Notes: a model not told the origin generated them from the letters alone. DNA of 64,000 bases from Berberis thunbergii (GCA_003290165.1 QNQO01000535.1:186001-250000); one strand, 5' to 3'; counted from the stretch's first letter, positions 22,201 to 32,896 are shown. Numbers and translations are program-made.

Positions 22201-23591
22201 TGTGGCTGATTTTTTGGTCCCAAATTCAGATTTACCAACTTGCAATTTATGCCTAAGGAGAGGGATAAACGACTGGGAAGAAAACTTTGGGGGGTTTGAC
22301 AAAGTCAAAAGTTTTAACAAGGCCCTCGAGAAAATATGGTTAAGGCATTTCAATAACAAGTCGGATGCATTGTAGAGAAGATGATTGTTGATATGGATAG
22401 AACACAAGAGGGTGAGCTGCTTATGGTTGTACAGTGTGGAAGGGCACCACCCAAGGGAGAAGGGACTGATTCAGTTAACTCAAATACGGTGATCAACTGT
22501 GGAACGGGCACAGAATTGTCTTTCTGGAAGGATAACTGGTGTTCTACAGTCCCGCGCATATATAGAGAGGTTTGCTGATATCTATGAAAAAGAGATGGTT
22601 GCTGATTTTCTGTTCCCAAATTAAGACTGCAACTTGCAATTTATGGCTGAGAAGAGGGCTAAACGACTGGGAAGAAAACTCCGTCATGCAACTGGTAGAC
22701 ATCTTGGTAAAAAAAAGTCATAACATATGATATGGAGAGGTTAGTGTGGAAGGTTTCTCAGTGAATGATTTCTTCAGCATTTTTGTTGCTGCCTCACACC
22801 CTGTTAAACCCCATGCTTCATATAATTACAGAAGCTATCTGTTTCTTCTGATCTTGACCTCCAACAACTTGGGAAAGAAAGGAGTAGTGGTGGACAGTAA
22901 ATGTTGCATTTGTAACCTAGAGGATAAGTCCATTGAAACACATGTTATAGCAGTGTAAGTTGTGAGGTCCCTTTTTTTGGCACAGATTCTTGGCTGTGTT
23001 TGGGTTGGTCAAGGTGATAGTAGGCCTGTTGGGATAATGGATAGCTAGTTGAAAATGCAAAGGATTAACTACATGTGGGGAATGGCTTTGGAAAGTCTTC
23101 CTCATACAATGCGGTTTGTATGGAAGGAAGGAAACTCTCAGATCTTTGATCAGAAGTCGAAGAGGCAGATATTTTTGGGCTTACAGAGGCCCTTTCGGGT
23201 AACTTCTGGAACCGTTCCACATGAGACTTGCATTTAGTTGGCATAAAACTGTTTTTAATCATCTGTAGTTTCTTCTAACATTCTATTGTATGCTCTTTCT
23301 ATCTTCTAATCCATTTCTTGTTTTACCAAATTAATAAAGAAATTTTGAATAATGTAAACAAGCTAGTTAAGTGATCCAGTACCTGTGAGCATTGGCCACC
23401 AATTATTGTACAAAGCACATGCCTGCAACATTGCAGCAACATGCAACAAAGTTAAAAAAAAAAAAAAAAAAGATTACACACTTAGGAGTAGATTATCCCC
23501 TGGGAAATACATTAAAGATCTACAATGGGACTACTCACCAAAATTTGTAAAACAATTCCAGCAGAGACTAAAATTGCCAAACAAGCAAGGC
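16249..23591 (-). CDS. VPS55: VPS55 homologue (vacuolar protein sorting 55), four exons found, 5' exon missing from model
   Basis: Small four-helix membrane protein of the OB-RGRP/VPS55 family, which acts at late endosomes in sorting to the vacuole. Minus-strand exons are 23539-23591 (LACLAILVSAGIVLQIL), 23383-23422 (ACALYNNWWPMLT), 16549-16633 (LMYVLLPMPLLFF, then VGSDTSS) and 16249-16441 (WENATKFLTG, SVGSIAIP-like block, LKHANIIGWGAML, ending YSMF). All internal splice sites are GT/AG. The codon phases (2, 0, 1 and 2 bases) join exactly, giving about 122 residues against about 140 in Arabidopsis VPS55. The first ~16 residues (MADxPGYLR-type) were not found, so the first exon lies upstream and unrecognised or is lost. 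The intron 16634-23382 is 6,749 bp and full of repeats. No stop or frameshift lies in the exons found, so the gene is probably active. Confidence 0.82.
16863..17148. mobile_element. Tourist-like (PIF/Harbinger) MITE in the VPS55 intron
   Basis: 286 bp. The left end is GGGTGCATTTGATTCCAAG. The right end, reverse-complemented, is GGTTGTGTTTAATTCTAAGG. The flanking TTA duplications at 16860-16862 and 17149-17151 match the PIF/Harbinger TWA target rule. No coding capacity. Confidence 0.75.
17152..18480. other. VPS55 intron, unassigned
   Basis: AT-rich intron sequence without coding features. The segment from about 18180 on (AAAGCGTTGAAGCAAAGGCA...) looks repeat-derived but I could not place its ends. 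Confidence 0.4.
18482..18535. repeat. 27-bp tandem duplication
   Basis: AAATTTAAATTTATTTGAAG plus a few bases occurs twice in direct tandem. A small local duplication within the intron. Confidence 0.7.
18651..20635 (-). mobile_element. Degenerate LTR-type element in the VPS55 intron
   Basis: Two related direct repeats lie at 18651-18812 and 20485-20633 (both contain CCTACGCT, TTCTAATTG..., and AATAATA-TATTTCTAA). On the minus strand each has a TATA box (TTATATAAA / TTATATATAAAG) followed by GCGTAGGTTG. They look like LTR halves about 1.8 kb apart. Just inside the 18.8-kb repeat the minus strand reads GAGGACGAGCTTCTTCAACC, a sequence common at the polyprotein end or polypurine region of plant gypsy elements. 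The interior holds only broken frames, so this would be a non-autonomous or decayed element. The outer LTR borders are uncertain. Confidence 0.4.
20850..21120 (-). repeat. tRNA-derived SINE
   Basis: The minus strand reads GTAGCTTAGTTGGTCGGACA (A box) and GGTCGCGGGTTCGAGACTC (B box), separated as in tRNA-derived SINEs. The body runs to lower coordinates and contains a 48-bp tandem duplication (units from 20905 and 20953, each GTCTAATCTATCTAAGCAGA). The 3' border is uncertain. Confidence 0.6.
21121..21940. other. VPS55 intron, unassigned
   Basis: AT-rich. A plus-strand frame at 21446-21646 and another at 21681-21863 show no family features. The second may belong to the LINE relic that follows. 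Confidence 0.35.
21940..23000 (+). pseudogene. L1-type LINE relic with internal duplication
   Basis: Plus-strand frames retain pieces of the region after the reverse transcriptase of plant LINEs: a NKALxEKxxxG-like block, CGTGTELSFWKDNWCSTVP and a zf-RVT-like segment ending VVVDSKCCICNLEDKSIETH. The first two occur twice. AATAAGGCCCTTATGG at about 21952 pairs with AACAAGGCCCTCGAG at about 22314, and TCTTTCTGGGAGGATAACTG at 22113 pairs with TCTTTCTGGAAGGATAACTG at 22516. So a roughly 0.4-kb stretch was duplicated in tandem. Many stops. Same strand as the intergenic LINE relics, and antisense to VPS55. Confidence 0.6.
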
Positions 23592-24571
23592 CTCCAGTAT
23601 GTAAGCATGCAACAATATAATGAGGTAAATCTGCCATCACTAAACTGGCTCAAAACAGTTGGAAGGTTCCGAAAGGAGTCCTGAAATGAAATGGTCTTGG
23701 GTCATATAAACATAGCTACATTATCGAAAAGGACCAATCTGTTCAGATATAATGGAAAGGTTATCAAAATGACAAAATATTTGAGAATCTAGCCAAACAA
23801 GTAAAAAAAGAGGCATAATGACATGAAATCAAAACTAGAAATGCATTGAGATGTATCGTGGATGCCAGAAGAAAAAATTATAATCCAGGTTGATCCCCTA
23901 GTTGAGTTTGATTGAAAGAAAAAACACCATGGAAAATAAAAGGAATTCTATGGCTGAATCCTAGTAAGCACCCATACTTAAAAGAAAAAACCATATGGCT
24001 GGAACATGGTCTCATGACTTGTGTTATTGCAAGTATTTTGACTTGTGTTATGTGGGGTGTGTGTATTTATATGACTTGTGATGCTTTTTATTCAAATGAA
24101 TGATGGATCAAAATCTTTCACCCTTTATATTTCCCTCTTTCTCTGCTCTCATGATATTTTTCAATCAAACATAAACAACCTACAGTACTAAAAAGCACAT
24201 CATAAATTCATAACACACTCAACTGAATGCAATTTGCAGAATTTTACGAATTTTATTTCCTAAACTGCCAGAAAAAAATTTCAATTGAATTAAAAGTAGT
24301 AATAACTGATTACAAACAGTTATCTCAAATTGCATAAAATTGTATTGGAAAAAAAAAACCAAATTCTACATACCCAAAGAGCAAATTTAGTGGACTCCAA
24401 TTGGGGTTGAACGTCTGCCAATAGATGACCAAAACCCAGACTTCGAAAGAAGCAGAAAAAGCATAGAGAGGTGATGGGGTTGAACGTCGCTCCCTCCCTC
24501 TCTTGCTTGCTGCTCTTCTTTTTTCCCTAACGATAAAAGCCCACAGCAACATCATTTCGAGGAAATATTAT
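23592..24571. other. Upstream of VPS55 exons, probable intron and leader
   Basis: The VPS55 first exon and promoter should be here or further right. The minus-strand segment 24360-24500 is pyrimidine-rich (CACCTCTCTATGC...) and could be a 5' leader, but the expected MADxPGYLR-type start was not found. No other feature. Confidence 0.35.
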
Positions 24572-24585
24572 TGAACTAATTAGGG

Positions 24586-24619
24586 GTTTTTTTTTTTTTT
24601 TTTTTTTTTTGGGGGGGGG
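24586..24619. repeat. Poly(T) then poly(G) tract
   Basis: A long T homopolymer (about 25) is followed directly by 9 G. It abuts the inverted copy of the DUF1639 leader, suggesting a junction from a duplication or filler event. Homopolymer lengths may be affected by sequencing. Confidence 0.6.
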
Positions 24620-24620
24620 T

Positions 24621-24684
24621 AACAAACCCAAACCAACACCTTTCTTCTTCTCTCACTTCTCAGACAACTGAAACTCCTTCGCAA
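24621..24684 (+). repeat. Inverted partial copy of the DUF1639 intron/exon boundary region
   Basis: The stretch from AACAAACCCAAACCAACACC through TTCTTCTCTCACTTCTCAG to AACTGAAACTCCTTCGC matches, almost base for base, the minus strand of 25963-26026. That region is the intron end and the start of the DUF1639 exon. The two copies face each other about 1.3 kb apart. Confidence 0.8.
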
Positions 24685-25166
24685 AAGATTCATGGATTTG
24701 AATCTTTTTTTATTTTATTTCAGATCGGCTTATCCTGACTGGAGAACATTAAGAAGTTGTCTCTTATTGAAAAGATTTCACAACAGATGTATTCTTGACA
24801 AGGTCCAAGACATGAGAGCGGTTGAATATAGCCATTAGGCCATTGTTTTCTCAGTTTTTGGGACTTCTCGAGAAAAAGGAAAAGAAACAATGAGTAGTGT
24901 CTGCACGAAGAACAGTCATACCCCAAATGAAACTCAATATCATGACACCATGCTAGCAATCAACATCAAGAAAATCCTATACTAACCAGGGAGTTTGAAG
25001 AGGAATACTAATGTTCCCTTCAATTCTATGCATCAACCAGTTCTGCTAAAGAACAAAATCTGCTTCTGCGCAAACTTCCTAAATTCAAAGCTTTTACTTA
25101 CTAGTACACACATGAATAAATTCACCGAAATAAGAAATTCACCCCTCGATGATGTAACATGTTCAT

Positions 25167-25980
25167 TCATCTTTGTATGAACTGCATTATAAACTGAAAA
25201 ATCAGAAATGTATTCTATAAAGCTTTCCAATTGAGAACCCCAAACATGTATCTTTTCCATGATAAATTAATTTGCTAGTCATAAGAGAAGCATTGGAGAC
25301 AGAGAATAAACTTAACACCTAAAATCAACTGCAGTTGCACAATGGACATAAGAAAACCTGACATTTTTTTCATGAAAACACCAATTTACATGTTGATTGT
25401 AAATTATACCACTAGCTAAAATCGCACACGCATCCAAACAATGGTCATCGTCAGATATCTATAAAACTCCAAAAAAATTTCATCCCATTCTCGAATTCTT
25501 CTCTACTTCTGCAAAATCCCAAAAACAAAAATTAGAAAAAGATCCCAAAGATTAGAACTATAAGAATGTAGAAGAAGAAGAATTCATGGAAATCAATGGG
25601 GTTTTACCTTTTTAGGTTCTGGATCATCAGGAAGTCTGTATGAATCCACCGTAATCTCAGACAACCATAAACCCGGAAACAGAGGCTAGATAAATTGAAA
25701 AAGTTTGAATTAGATGTATAAAAACCCAAGAGGATTTGCAATGTTAGATGAAAGGGTGATGAAAACTTACATCCAATTGCTTCTGCACCAACTTGGCCCG
25801 TTTCTTCGGCCTCCGAGAGGGTCTTGTGCCAGTCATCACCCAGAAATCCTCTTCGATTTCGTCTCTGGCAAGCAAAGTTGAGAACTTCCTGCGCTGCTCC
25901 TTCTCCACACCACCAACATTAGTCACAGCAGCAGAAACAGCCCTGAAACGAAGAGATTTGAGCGAAGGAGTTTCAGTTGT
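25167..25980 (-). CDS. DUF1639 family protein, 3' exons (partial gene model)
   Basis: Two minus-strand exons join in phase. Exon 25771-25980 (70 codons) encodes TETPSLKSLRFRAVSA, then RRKFSTLLARDEIEEDFWVM and TGTRPSRRPKKRAKLVQKQLD. Exon 25608-25685 (26 codons) encodes PLFPGLWLSEITVDSYRLPD, then DPEPKK. This is the conserved C-terminal core of plant DUF1639 proteins (function unknown, basic, probably nuclear). Splice sites are GT/AG. A last short exon at 25167-25193 (acceptor TTTTTCAG, eight codons and TGA) would close the frame but is speculative. A preceding exon with a T|GTGAGT donor at about 26036 is likely, but I found no ATG. The N-terminal half is therefore missing or further upstream. 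Confidence 0.65.
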
Positions 25981-26044
25981 CTGAGAAGTGAGAGAAGAAG
26001 AAAGGTGTTGGTTTTGGTTTGTTATTCACTCACATAGCACGAAG

Positions 26045-26217
26045 AGCGGAGAAGGGGAATCCCTTTGATTTGAAATAAAAAAAAGATGCGTCAGATCCAT
26101 TTGTGCGCGGAGGCCCTCCTGCCCTTTGTGCGCATGAGCCCCCCCGGTCCGTAGTTTTGTAATTTAATTCATATGACAAAGTATAGATTAATCTACCTTT
26201 TTAACTGAAATTGGAGG
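26045..26217. other. Upstream of the DUF1639 exons
   Basis: GC-richer patch (GTGCGCGGAGGCCC ... GTGCGCATGAGCCC) containing a near-repeat of the GTGCGC motif. No element ends identified. Confidence 0.35.
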
Positions 26218-26235
26218 TCACTGTGAACAATTTTT

Positions 26236-26342
26236 CTAGAGAGCCAAGCCAGCCCAATGTCATCCACCATCATCCTAGAGATTGGGCTATTTTCAGCATC
26301 TTTAGGATGATGGATGGTATTGGGCTGGCCTGGCTCTATAGA
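26236..26342. repeat. Foldback hairpin element
   Basis: Arms of about 43 bases (26236-26279 and 26300-26342) are near-perfect inverted repeats built on AGAGCCAAGCCAGCCCAAT / ATTGGGCTGGCCTGGCTCT with a loop of about 20 bases. Weaker pairing extends outward (GAACAATTTTTCTA / TAGATTTTTTTGAGC). It is either a tiny MITE or a miRNA-like precursor. Confidence 0.75.
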
Positions 26343-26369
26343 TTTTTTTGAGCAATAATGTGTGTCAAT

Positions 26370-26867
26370 ATTTCGAACTACCGAACACGCTCCTAAATTT
26401 TTAGTTATTTACAAATCTTTGCCTATGTAATTCTGAATTTGGGGTGAGGGCATAAGTGTTACTTATCGTCCTAAATAAAACTACTTCTTCCCGTATTAAC
26501 ACTCTATCTTCTAGTGTGCACAAACTCTCGACACCACCGCTTCGCTCACACCCAACTCTGCCTCCAGCTCCTCCTTTCCGCCTAACTCCTTGTTTCCCAC
26601 GGCAGCCTCTTCGCTCAATTCAATTGGGTGCCCTGGCTCTCCCTTCCCCTCCCTCCCTAGAATTCTCCTTCATGGCGCTTATTTTTTGTCTTCAAAGATG
26701 TCTAATATTCAAAAATAAAAATAAAAAATAAAAATATGTGAGTTGATTTTGAAGGATTTGTAGAAGAACATAGGATCTTCTTCCTCTTCCACATTCTTGA
26801 AGAAAGTAAATATCGAGATCATTTGTTGATTTTATAGGTATCGTGATCTATCTTTTTTTAGTGAGAC
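26370..26867. other. Intergenic
   Basis: The C-rich frame at 26456-26731 is low-complexity and not gene-like. AT-rich elsewhere. Confidence 0.4.
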
Positions 26868-26869
26868 TA

Positions 26870-27024
26870 GGGAACCAGGTTCTACAACCAGGATGACATG
26901 ACATCATCAGATAAGGTTTTTTACAACCTCGAGATGTATATAAACATTTTGAAGATTTCATCATTTTTCAAGATCACGCCACGTCACCCTAGTTGTAAAA
27001 CATGGTTGCAGAAACCTGATTTCC
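26870..27024. mobile_element. Small MITE-like foldback element
   Basis: The left end is GGGAACCAGGTTCTACAACC. The right end, reverse-complemented, is GGAAATCAGGTTTCTGCAAC. Sub-terminal inverted GGATGACATGACATC / GGGTGACGTGGCGTGATC follows. TA flanks both sides (26868-26869 and 27025-27026), compatible with a Tc1/mariner-type insertion, but TA is too short to prove it. Confidence 0.6.
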
Positions 27025-27026
27025 TA

Positions 27027-30000
27027 ACATTTTTTATTTAATTTTATTATTTCTTTGGAGTTTTGGGTGGTCAGATTTTGGTTTATGTGACTATTTCCCT
27101 CCTCAGTGTATCAACAGCACGACTGATACACTAGTATATGTAATACAGGGCACCTCATCTCAGGATCAACATGAGCTTTTGTTAATTAATAAATAAATAG
27201 GTACTAATTATAATTCAAATAATGAGAATTTCTCATAATCCATCCTCATCCTCTACATATGCATCATGCATACTACCATTCGAACACACACGTGCGCACA
27301 TATAACTAAAGAAAAAAATTATCAACTCTGTAAATAAACTAGCATATTACCGAGTCGTTGGCATTCCACATACACTTTTTTTTGTTAATTATTATGCAAT
27401 GAACACCCCCACCACCATCCCCACCATTGCCCTCAATCAATTCCATAAAATAAATAAATAAATAAATAAATAATCATACTTTATAATGTAAACTAAATTT
27501 TTTTAAAATGCAAGCCTATTTTACGATAAAAATGTTAATTTTGTAAGTCAAACTCGGTTAAATTTAGAATCGATTGAATGTTCAGGGTATTTGTTTGAAC
27601 GTTCATTAAATGTCTATCCGTTTCTTTTTGTTAAAATGTTAGTTCGTTTCTTTGGAAATATTATACTTAGGCATGAAATATTAAAAATACTTACATGTTT
27701 TAATAATAAAATATATATTTTAAAATTTTAAGTGTTTGTATTAACTATTAGTTTGTTGGAAATATCTTCAAAATTGCATTTCAATGATACCAACACGAAT
27801 GATCAAATGGCTCTTATTTTATACATTAAAGTTGCAAATTGATCAAATAGAGTGTGTATTGTGGATGCAAAATAAATATGATTAATTTGGACTTGAACTT
27901 TGAATTGTTTGACATAATCAATATAATGCAGAAAATTTTATGTAGCACCGAAATGGTGGCAACCGAAGAGTTTGTCCTATGGCCTCAAATGCTCATAACC
28001 AAAGGTGACTTTTGAACTTAATAAAAAATCATCTATGAGATAGATGAATATTTGCAGCCCAGTAAAAGTTAGATTTGTCCATTAGCATTTCATTGTTTTT
28101 TTAATGGAAGAGTATTTTTTGTATGAGTAGTTGGTCACTGGATAAACAGGTGTAAATCATCTCATTAGGTTTTCCACTAAGTGATCGAACATTATGGATC
28201 TATGGTAAAAAAAAAAAAAAAAGGTAAGGGCACTATGGTATTGAAGAACATTAAAATCCATCCCCCTCATGGTTGTTGAGCTTATCAAGATTGTAACACA
28301 CAAATTTATTATCGTTGAAAATGTAATAAATAATTTTTTTAAACATATAGAAGGCATATATTTGGAATCAACTTTATTACTTTGATGTAACACAAATTTG
28401 ATAAAAATAAAAAATAAAAACAAGGAAACTATCAAATACATCACAAGATACGTCGTTTACTTGATTATTGCAGACTCCCATTTAGTTAAATGGTTGCTTC
28501 CAATCAATGGAGGACTGCACAATTTTGCTGCAAAAATTTAGAAAGTGCGAAGGCTAGTTTGAATATTTTTCTAACGTTCGCAAAGCTATTGCTTGTTAGA
28601 TTAGGATTTGGGATCATGCATACGACCTCAAATAAGAAATTCAAGGTTAGTAGAGCTCCAACTTTTGGCCATTGGAAAGGCAATGGGGCAACTTCACTTG
28701 AAAATGTCATTCGGTGTTTAGACTTAAGTATAACACTTGGACATTATGCCAAATGATCCATGCTATTTGCAGTACATTGGAAAAGTATTCATCTAGCGAA
28801 AACAAAACTTTACGCACAAAATCCATGAAATTATAGTACGAGATTTCTTGTTTTTCTTTTTCCACATGGATTTGAGAAATGTAGAAATGGGAGAGAAGTC
28901 CACATATGTCTCCATCACTTAGATAGAAACCTGATCGAATAAATGACCGGGTTTCATGTCAAGGAAAGAGATGATGCATTGTATAACAAAGTTGTAACCC
29001 TGTTTGAGGAGTGGACTATCTTGGCTTGGGACTGGATCTATGACCTTATACTCTATCAAAGATAGTGATAATAATTAGATCCCATCAATCAGGACCTTTA
29101 GCATGTAGGTAATGGTGGACCATTTGGTAAGTTAAAGACACAGGGAGATAGGGCAGAACAAAAAAAATATACTATGACCTTCAATATAATCTACATCCAA
29201 TGTTTGATGTTGAACCTAATGAGGCATTTTTTTGAACTTGTATTAAGCCTGAAACAATAATCATACAATGTGTTGAACCTGAAAAGCCCAAAACAACTAA
29301 AGAACGGAAGGTAATTTAATAACAAATGAACTCAATTTTATTATTGTTATTTGTTGGCAGATCGCAGTTGTAAAATAGCAAGAAGGATAACCAATAAACA
29401 CGAAGATAAGCAAAATGAATGTAGAGGTTATGCCTTACTGGAGTGATAATGTTGCTATGATAATTGTGGTAGTGGTTTGACCTTGAATGGCGAGTTTTGA
29501 ACTAAAATCCATCAAATTACCCGACCTCCAATGGCGTTGAACTAAAATCCTTCAATTTTGTCATTTTAATATTAATTTGAGTTACAACAAATTTGGTCAC
29601 TTTCAATTTGAGTTGCAACGAATTTTATCTAGTTTTGATTTTTGTTTCAACTCTGAGCATTGAGAGAAATTCATAATTATGGTTACCACCTATCATAGCA
29701 AGTTTACATTTTTTTAATCCCTTTATATTGACAAGGTCTTCTGAATTATACCATTTATTCTTGACATACAAAATGTACATTTTAAAATGATCGTATGGCG
29801 TGGCATCAACATGACACTCATTCATTTGTTTTTTCAAAAAGAGTATTGAGAAGATGACGTTTGAAAAAATACCCGGGGGAGGGGGGCACATCATACTATA
29901 ATTTTCAAAATGTAACATTTGAATGTTAAAGTAGAAAAAAATATATCTTACATCCATGGCCAGAAGAAATAGGGTGATTAAATACCTGTCAAATTAAAAA

Positions 30001-30885
30001 TATTAGGAAGGGTTGAATAAGACCGAGTTAAACGATGGTTTGTGCGGTATTCACTAGGAGCAATTAATTCATCGAAATGGAAATGAGTTTGAAGAATTAT
30101 TTCTAACATCAAAAACGAGAAGTAACTAGGTGGAAATCTTGTCAAGATAGAAAGGCAACCTTTTGAACTTGATGGGGCTACCAAGTTAATCAAAATTGGT
30201 ATATAATGTAGACCTTGAGTTGGAATAAGAAATGAGGAGGAACTTGGTGGGATTCTAACTAATATATGATGAAGATGAATGTGCAGAATAAAACATGTTA
30301 GCGAAACAAGAGTTGCTAATATGACTATGCTAGTGTTATATACTAGCCTATATTAGAAGATATGAACGAGAGGTAATGTGGGGAGGATAACTCCGATGGT
30401 ACATAGTAAGTTGTGGTTTGTCTTCTTTACCTTCTCTAGTTGATGAGAAGTTGTTCTAAAATGGAAAGTTTTGGACCATCAAAACCCCATCCTATGATTA
30501 TCAAAACGGTGATCTCCTCATTTGGTAAATCGTTTAGCCAATTGATATCTTGATCTGAAATGGACTTTTTGACTCTCGTTATTGTGTATAGTTATTCAAG
30601 AAAAATCTTTGGAAATTAATTTGAAGGAAATATCCCCTACTAGCTAGTTTCAAATTTTCAACCCAATTCAACAATAATTTAAGAATCTACAAAACCAGGA
30701 CAATAGATTATTGAATCTCATCAACAAAGTCAGGACAAAATCTCTTACAAACTTGCAGGTTGAAGTTAATCTACTATTAACAAAGTAGACCCATCTAAAA
30801 AATGCCATCATGCCAACATCCAAATTTGTTAATATCATACTTATTCTCCTTCGTTTTGTCATTTCACTCAATTTTTTCATACCCC
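27027..30885. other. Gene-free AT-rich stretch
   Basis: About 3.9 kb with an (AAAT)n microsatellite at 27447-27473, A/T runs and only short unmatched frames. These include 28490-28756 on the plus strand and 29625-29957 and 29978-30193 on the minus strand; none shows a known motif. The last ~200 bases are the original upstream flank of NECAP, to judge from the insertion site at 30886. Confidence 0.45.
27447..27473. repeat. (AAAT)n microsatellite
   Basis: About seven uninterrupted AAAT units. Confidence 0.9.
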
Positions 30886-30949
30886 TAAGAGCATTTCCAA
30901 TCATCCCCCTAAAATAGCTTTTTTTCATAGAGAAAATCCTCCCTCCAAT

Positions 30950-32525
30950 TTGGGATGGCAATGGGGCGGATTTCCAGGATATCTGCCCCACCCAAACCGT
31001 TTGGAGCAGATTTGGATTTACCTTAACGGATTTTGGGGTGGATTTGGGGATCCAAATTATACCTGTCCCAAATTCAGGGTGATACGAATTTAACCACATC
31101 CGCCCCACTTAATAGTTAATTCAAATAATAAAATACATGCCATGTGACCGATGTTGTATTTAAACTAAAAACTTAAGACTATAGTTGATTCAATGGAAAC
31201 AAGAAGAATAGAAACATATCCGATCGATCCATAGCGATTTCCTCGTTGATTGTGATGAGTTTGGATTGTTTGGATCTTCTGATTGATTCAAGCGTTTTCC
31301 CTTAGTTCTCTGTTGAAAGGATACAGAAGACAATGCCAAATTTTTTCTCTAATACGCATACGCTCAATCGGGGACCCATCCTATTTATAATGCCCATAAG
31401 TCACAACCCTTCAACTTACGGGCTGTGAATTTCCAATTTTGCCCCTCATTGAATTAGAAATTACATCCTTATTTACACCATGTTATTTATTAATACCTTA
31501 TAGTCCAATACCCCTATTAGATCACATATTTAAATGGATTACACCTTAAGATAGCAATACACGTTATATTACATATGTGTGCCCACATTATTGGATTTGT
31601 CCAACAATCGACCCTCCCACCCACCCATCTTGTACAAAGAGACCAGGCTTGTGTCCCCATCATGTGACCATCCCACCCACCACAATTAAAAGTCTAGATC
31701 CCTTTTCCTTTATCTTTCTTCAATTTCATACAAAGAGAGGTCTCATTTCATCCATCATCACACACAACACACACACACACACACACACAAAACCCCATAC
31801 AGAAAAGAGAAATAACAGAAAAATAAGAAGTAGCCCCCAACTCTTCGTAACATCAAACCGTTGTGCATCATCATCATCTTCCTTCAAAAAAAATCATCAT
31901 CTTCCTTTCTTCTTTGCTATATTCTATCTCAACATTCACAGACCCCACCGTTTTCTTCACTTTCTTTGGGTATTTTCGCAGGCAGCTCAAAAGCAGCACC
32001 AACAACATTGTTGCTCTCTTCAGTGGCACCTATTGAATTGACAAGGAAGGTGGCTCAAGCGAAAGCTACTACTTCGGTTTTCAAAGAAGAACATAACAGA
32101 TTAGTAAATCAAATGAAATGAAGTAGATATCATGCAAAAAGATAGAAGATCAGAATATGATGGGTGGTTTGTGCTTACAATGGACGCCTCTTTTTTTTTT
32201 ATGCAAAAAAAAAAAAAAAAGGCTTAAAGGGAAATAAGGAATGAGTATTTAGGAAAAGGAAAATACATTGTGTTTTAAATGATAATAAAGGGTTTGACTA
32301 GAGTTAGATGGAACATGGAAGGAAGGGAATTTAAATGAAGACACTTGTGTTGGTTCTGTTCTTCTCACTTCCTCTCCTTATTTATCAGATTTTTTTTCCG
32401 GTTAAACGGGCCGTTGGCGATTTTTAAATAAAATCATAAACGGATTGGCGGGGTGAATTTGAGGCTCCACTATTCCTGATGAGGCGAGGATGGATTTGCT
32501 CAAATTCGCCCCATTGTCATCCCTA
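30950..32525. mobile_element. hAT element with non-transposase cargo
   Basis: 1,576 bp. The left end is TTGGGATGGCAATGGGGCG. The right end, reverse-complemented, is TAGGGATGACAATGGGGCG. A perfect 8-bp TSD CCTCCAAT flanks it (30942-30949 and 32526-32533). No transposase. The middle (about 31.2-32.2 kb) looks like plant genic DNA rather than transposon. It has a (CA)n leader at 31764-31788, CT-rich leader-like sequence and a plus-strand frame (GSSKAAPTTLLLSSVAPIEL, then TRKVAQAKATTSVFKEEHNR) preceded by an acceptor-like TTTTCGCAG. That frame may be a captured gene fragment, unidentified. Inserted into the outer Harbinger-like element. Confidence 0.85.
31764..31788. repeat. (CA)n microsatellite
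   Basis: About twelve CA units inside the hAT cargo. The 154-codon plus-strand frame running over it is low complexity and not called a gene. Confidence 0.85.
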
Positions 32526-32866
32526 CCTCCAATCATCCCCCTAAAACAATCCCCTATAATAGCTCTACCTCCAACTTCCCCCTAAATTTAGGGGGAAGTT
32601 AACCATCCCCTATATCTCATATAATAATAAAATATTCATAATTTTTAATTTTCTAAATAAAAAATAAAAAATAAATAAATAAATAAAGTATCTAAATAAT
32701 AGTATAATTAAAAAGTAATTATTAATAATAATTTAAATAATGATAAATAATTAATTAAAAAGTATTAATAGTATAATTAAAAACAAATTAATACTAATTT
32801 AAACAAAAGTAATTATTAATTCTAATTTAAATAATAATAAAAGTATTAATAGTAATTATTAATAAT

Positions 32867-32896
32867 TTGCCAAATGCTTTCTGGCATCGAAATATA
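32867..32896 (+). other. 30-base shard of pararetroviral reverse transcriptase
   Basis: Thirty bases in the AT-rich flank are identical to 42680-42709 in the RT region of the plus-strand viral copy. They encode the conserved block around NAFWH. Both sides are AT-repeat. It is an isolated scrap of viral DNA, not part of a longer fragment. Confidence 0.8.

Noticed and set aside
30668..31108. 146-codon minus-strand ORF
   Set aside because: It crosses the end of the Harbinger-like element and the hAT terminus, so it is a chance frame across element boundaries.
31577..32041. 154-codon plus-strand ORF
   Set aside because: It runs through a (CA)n repeat and CT/CAT-rich leader-like sequence. The composition explains the frame, and it lies inside a hAT element.
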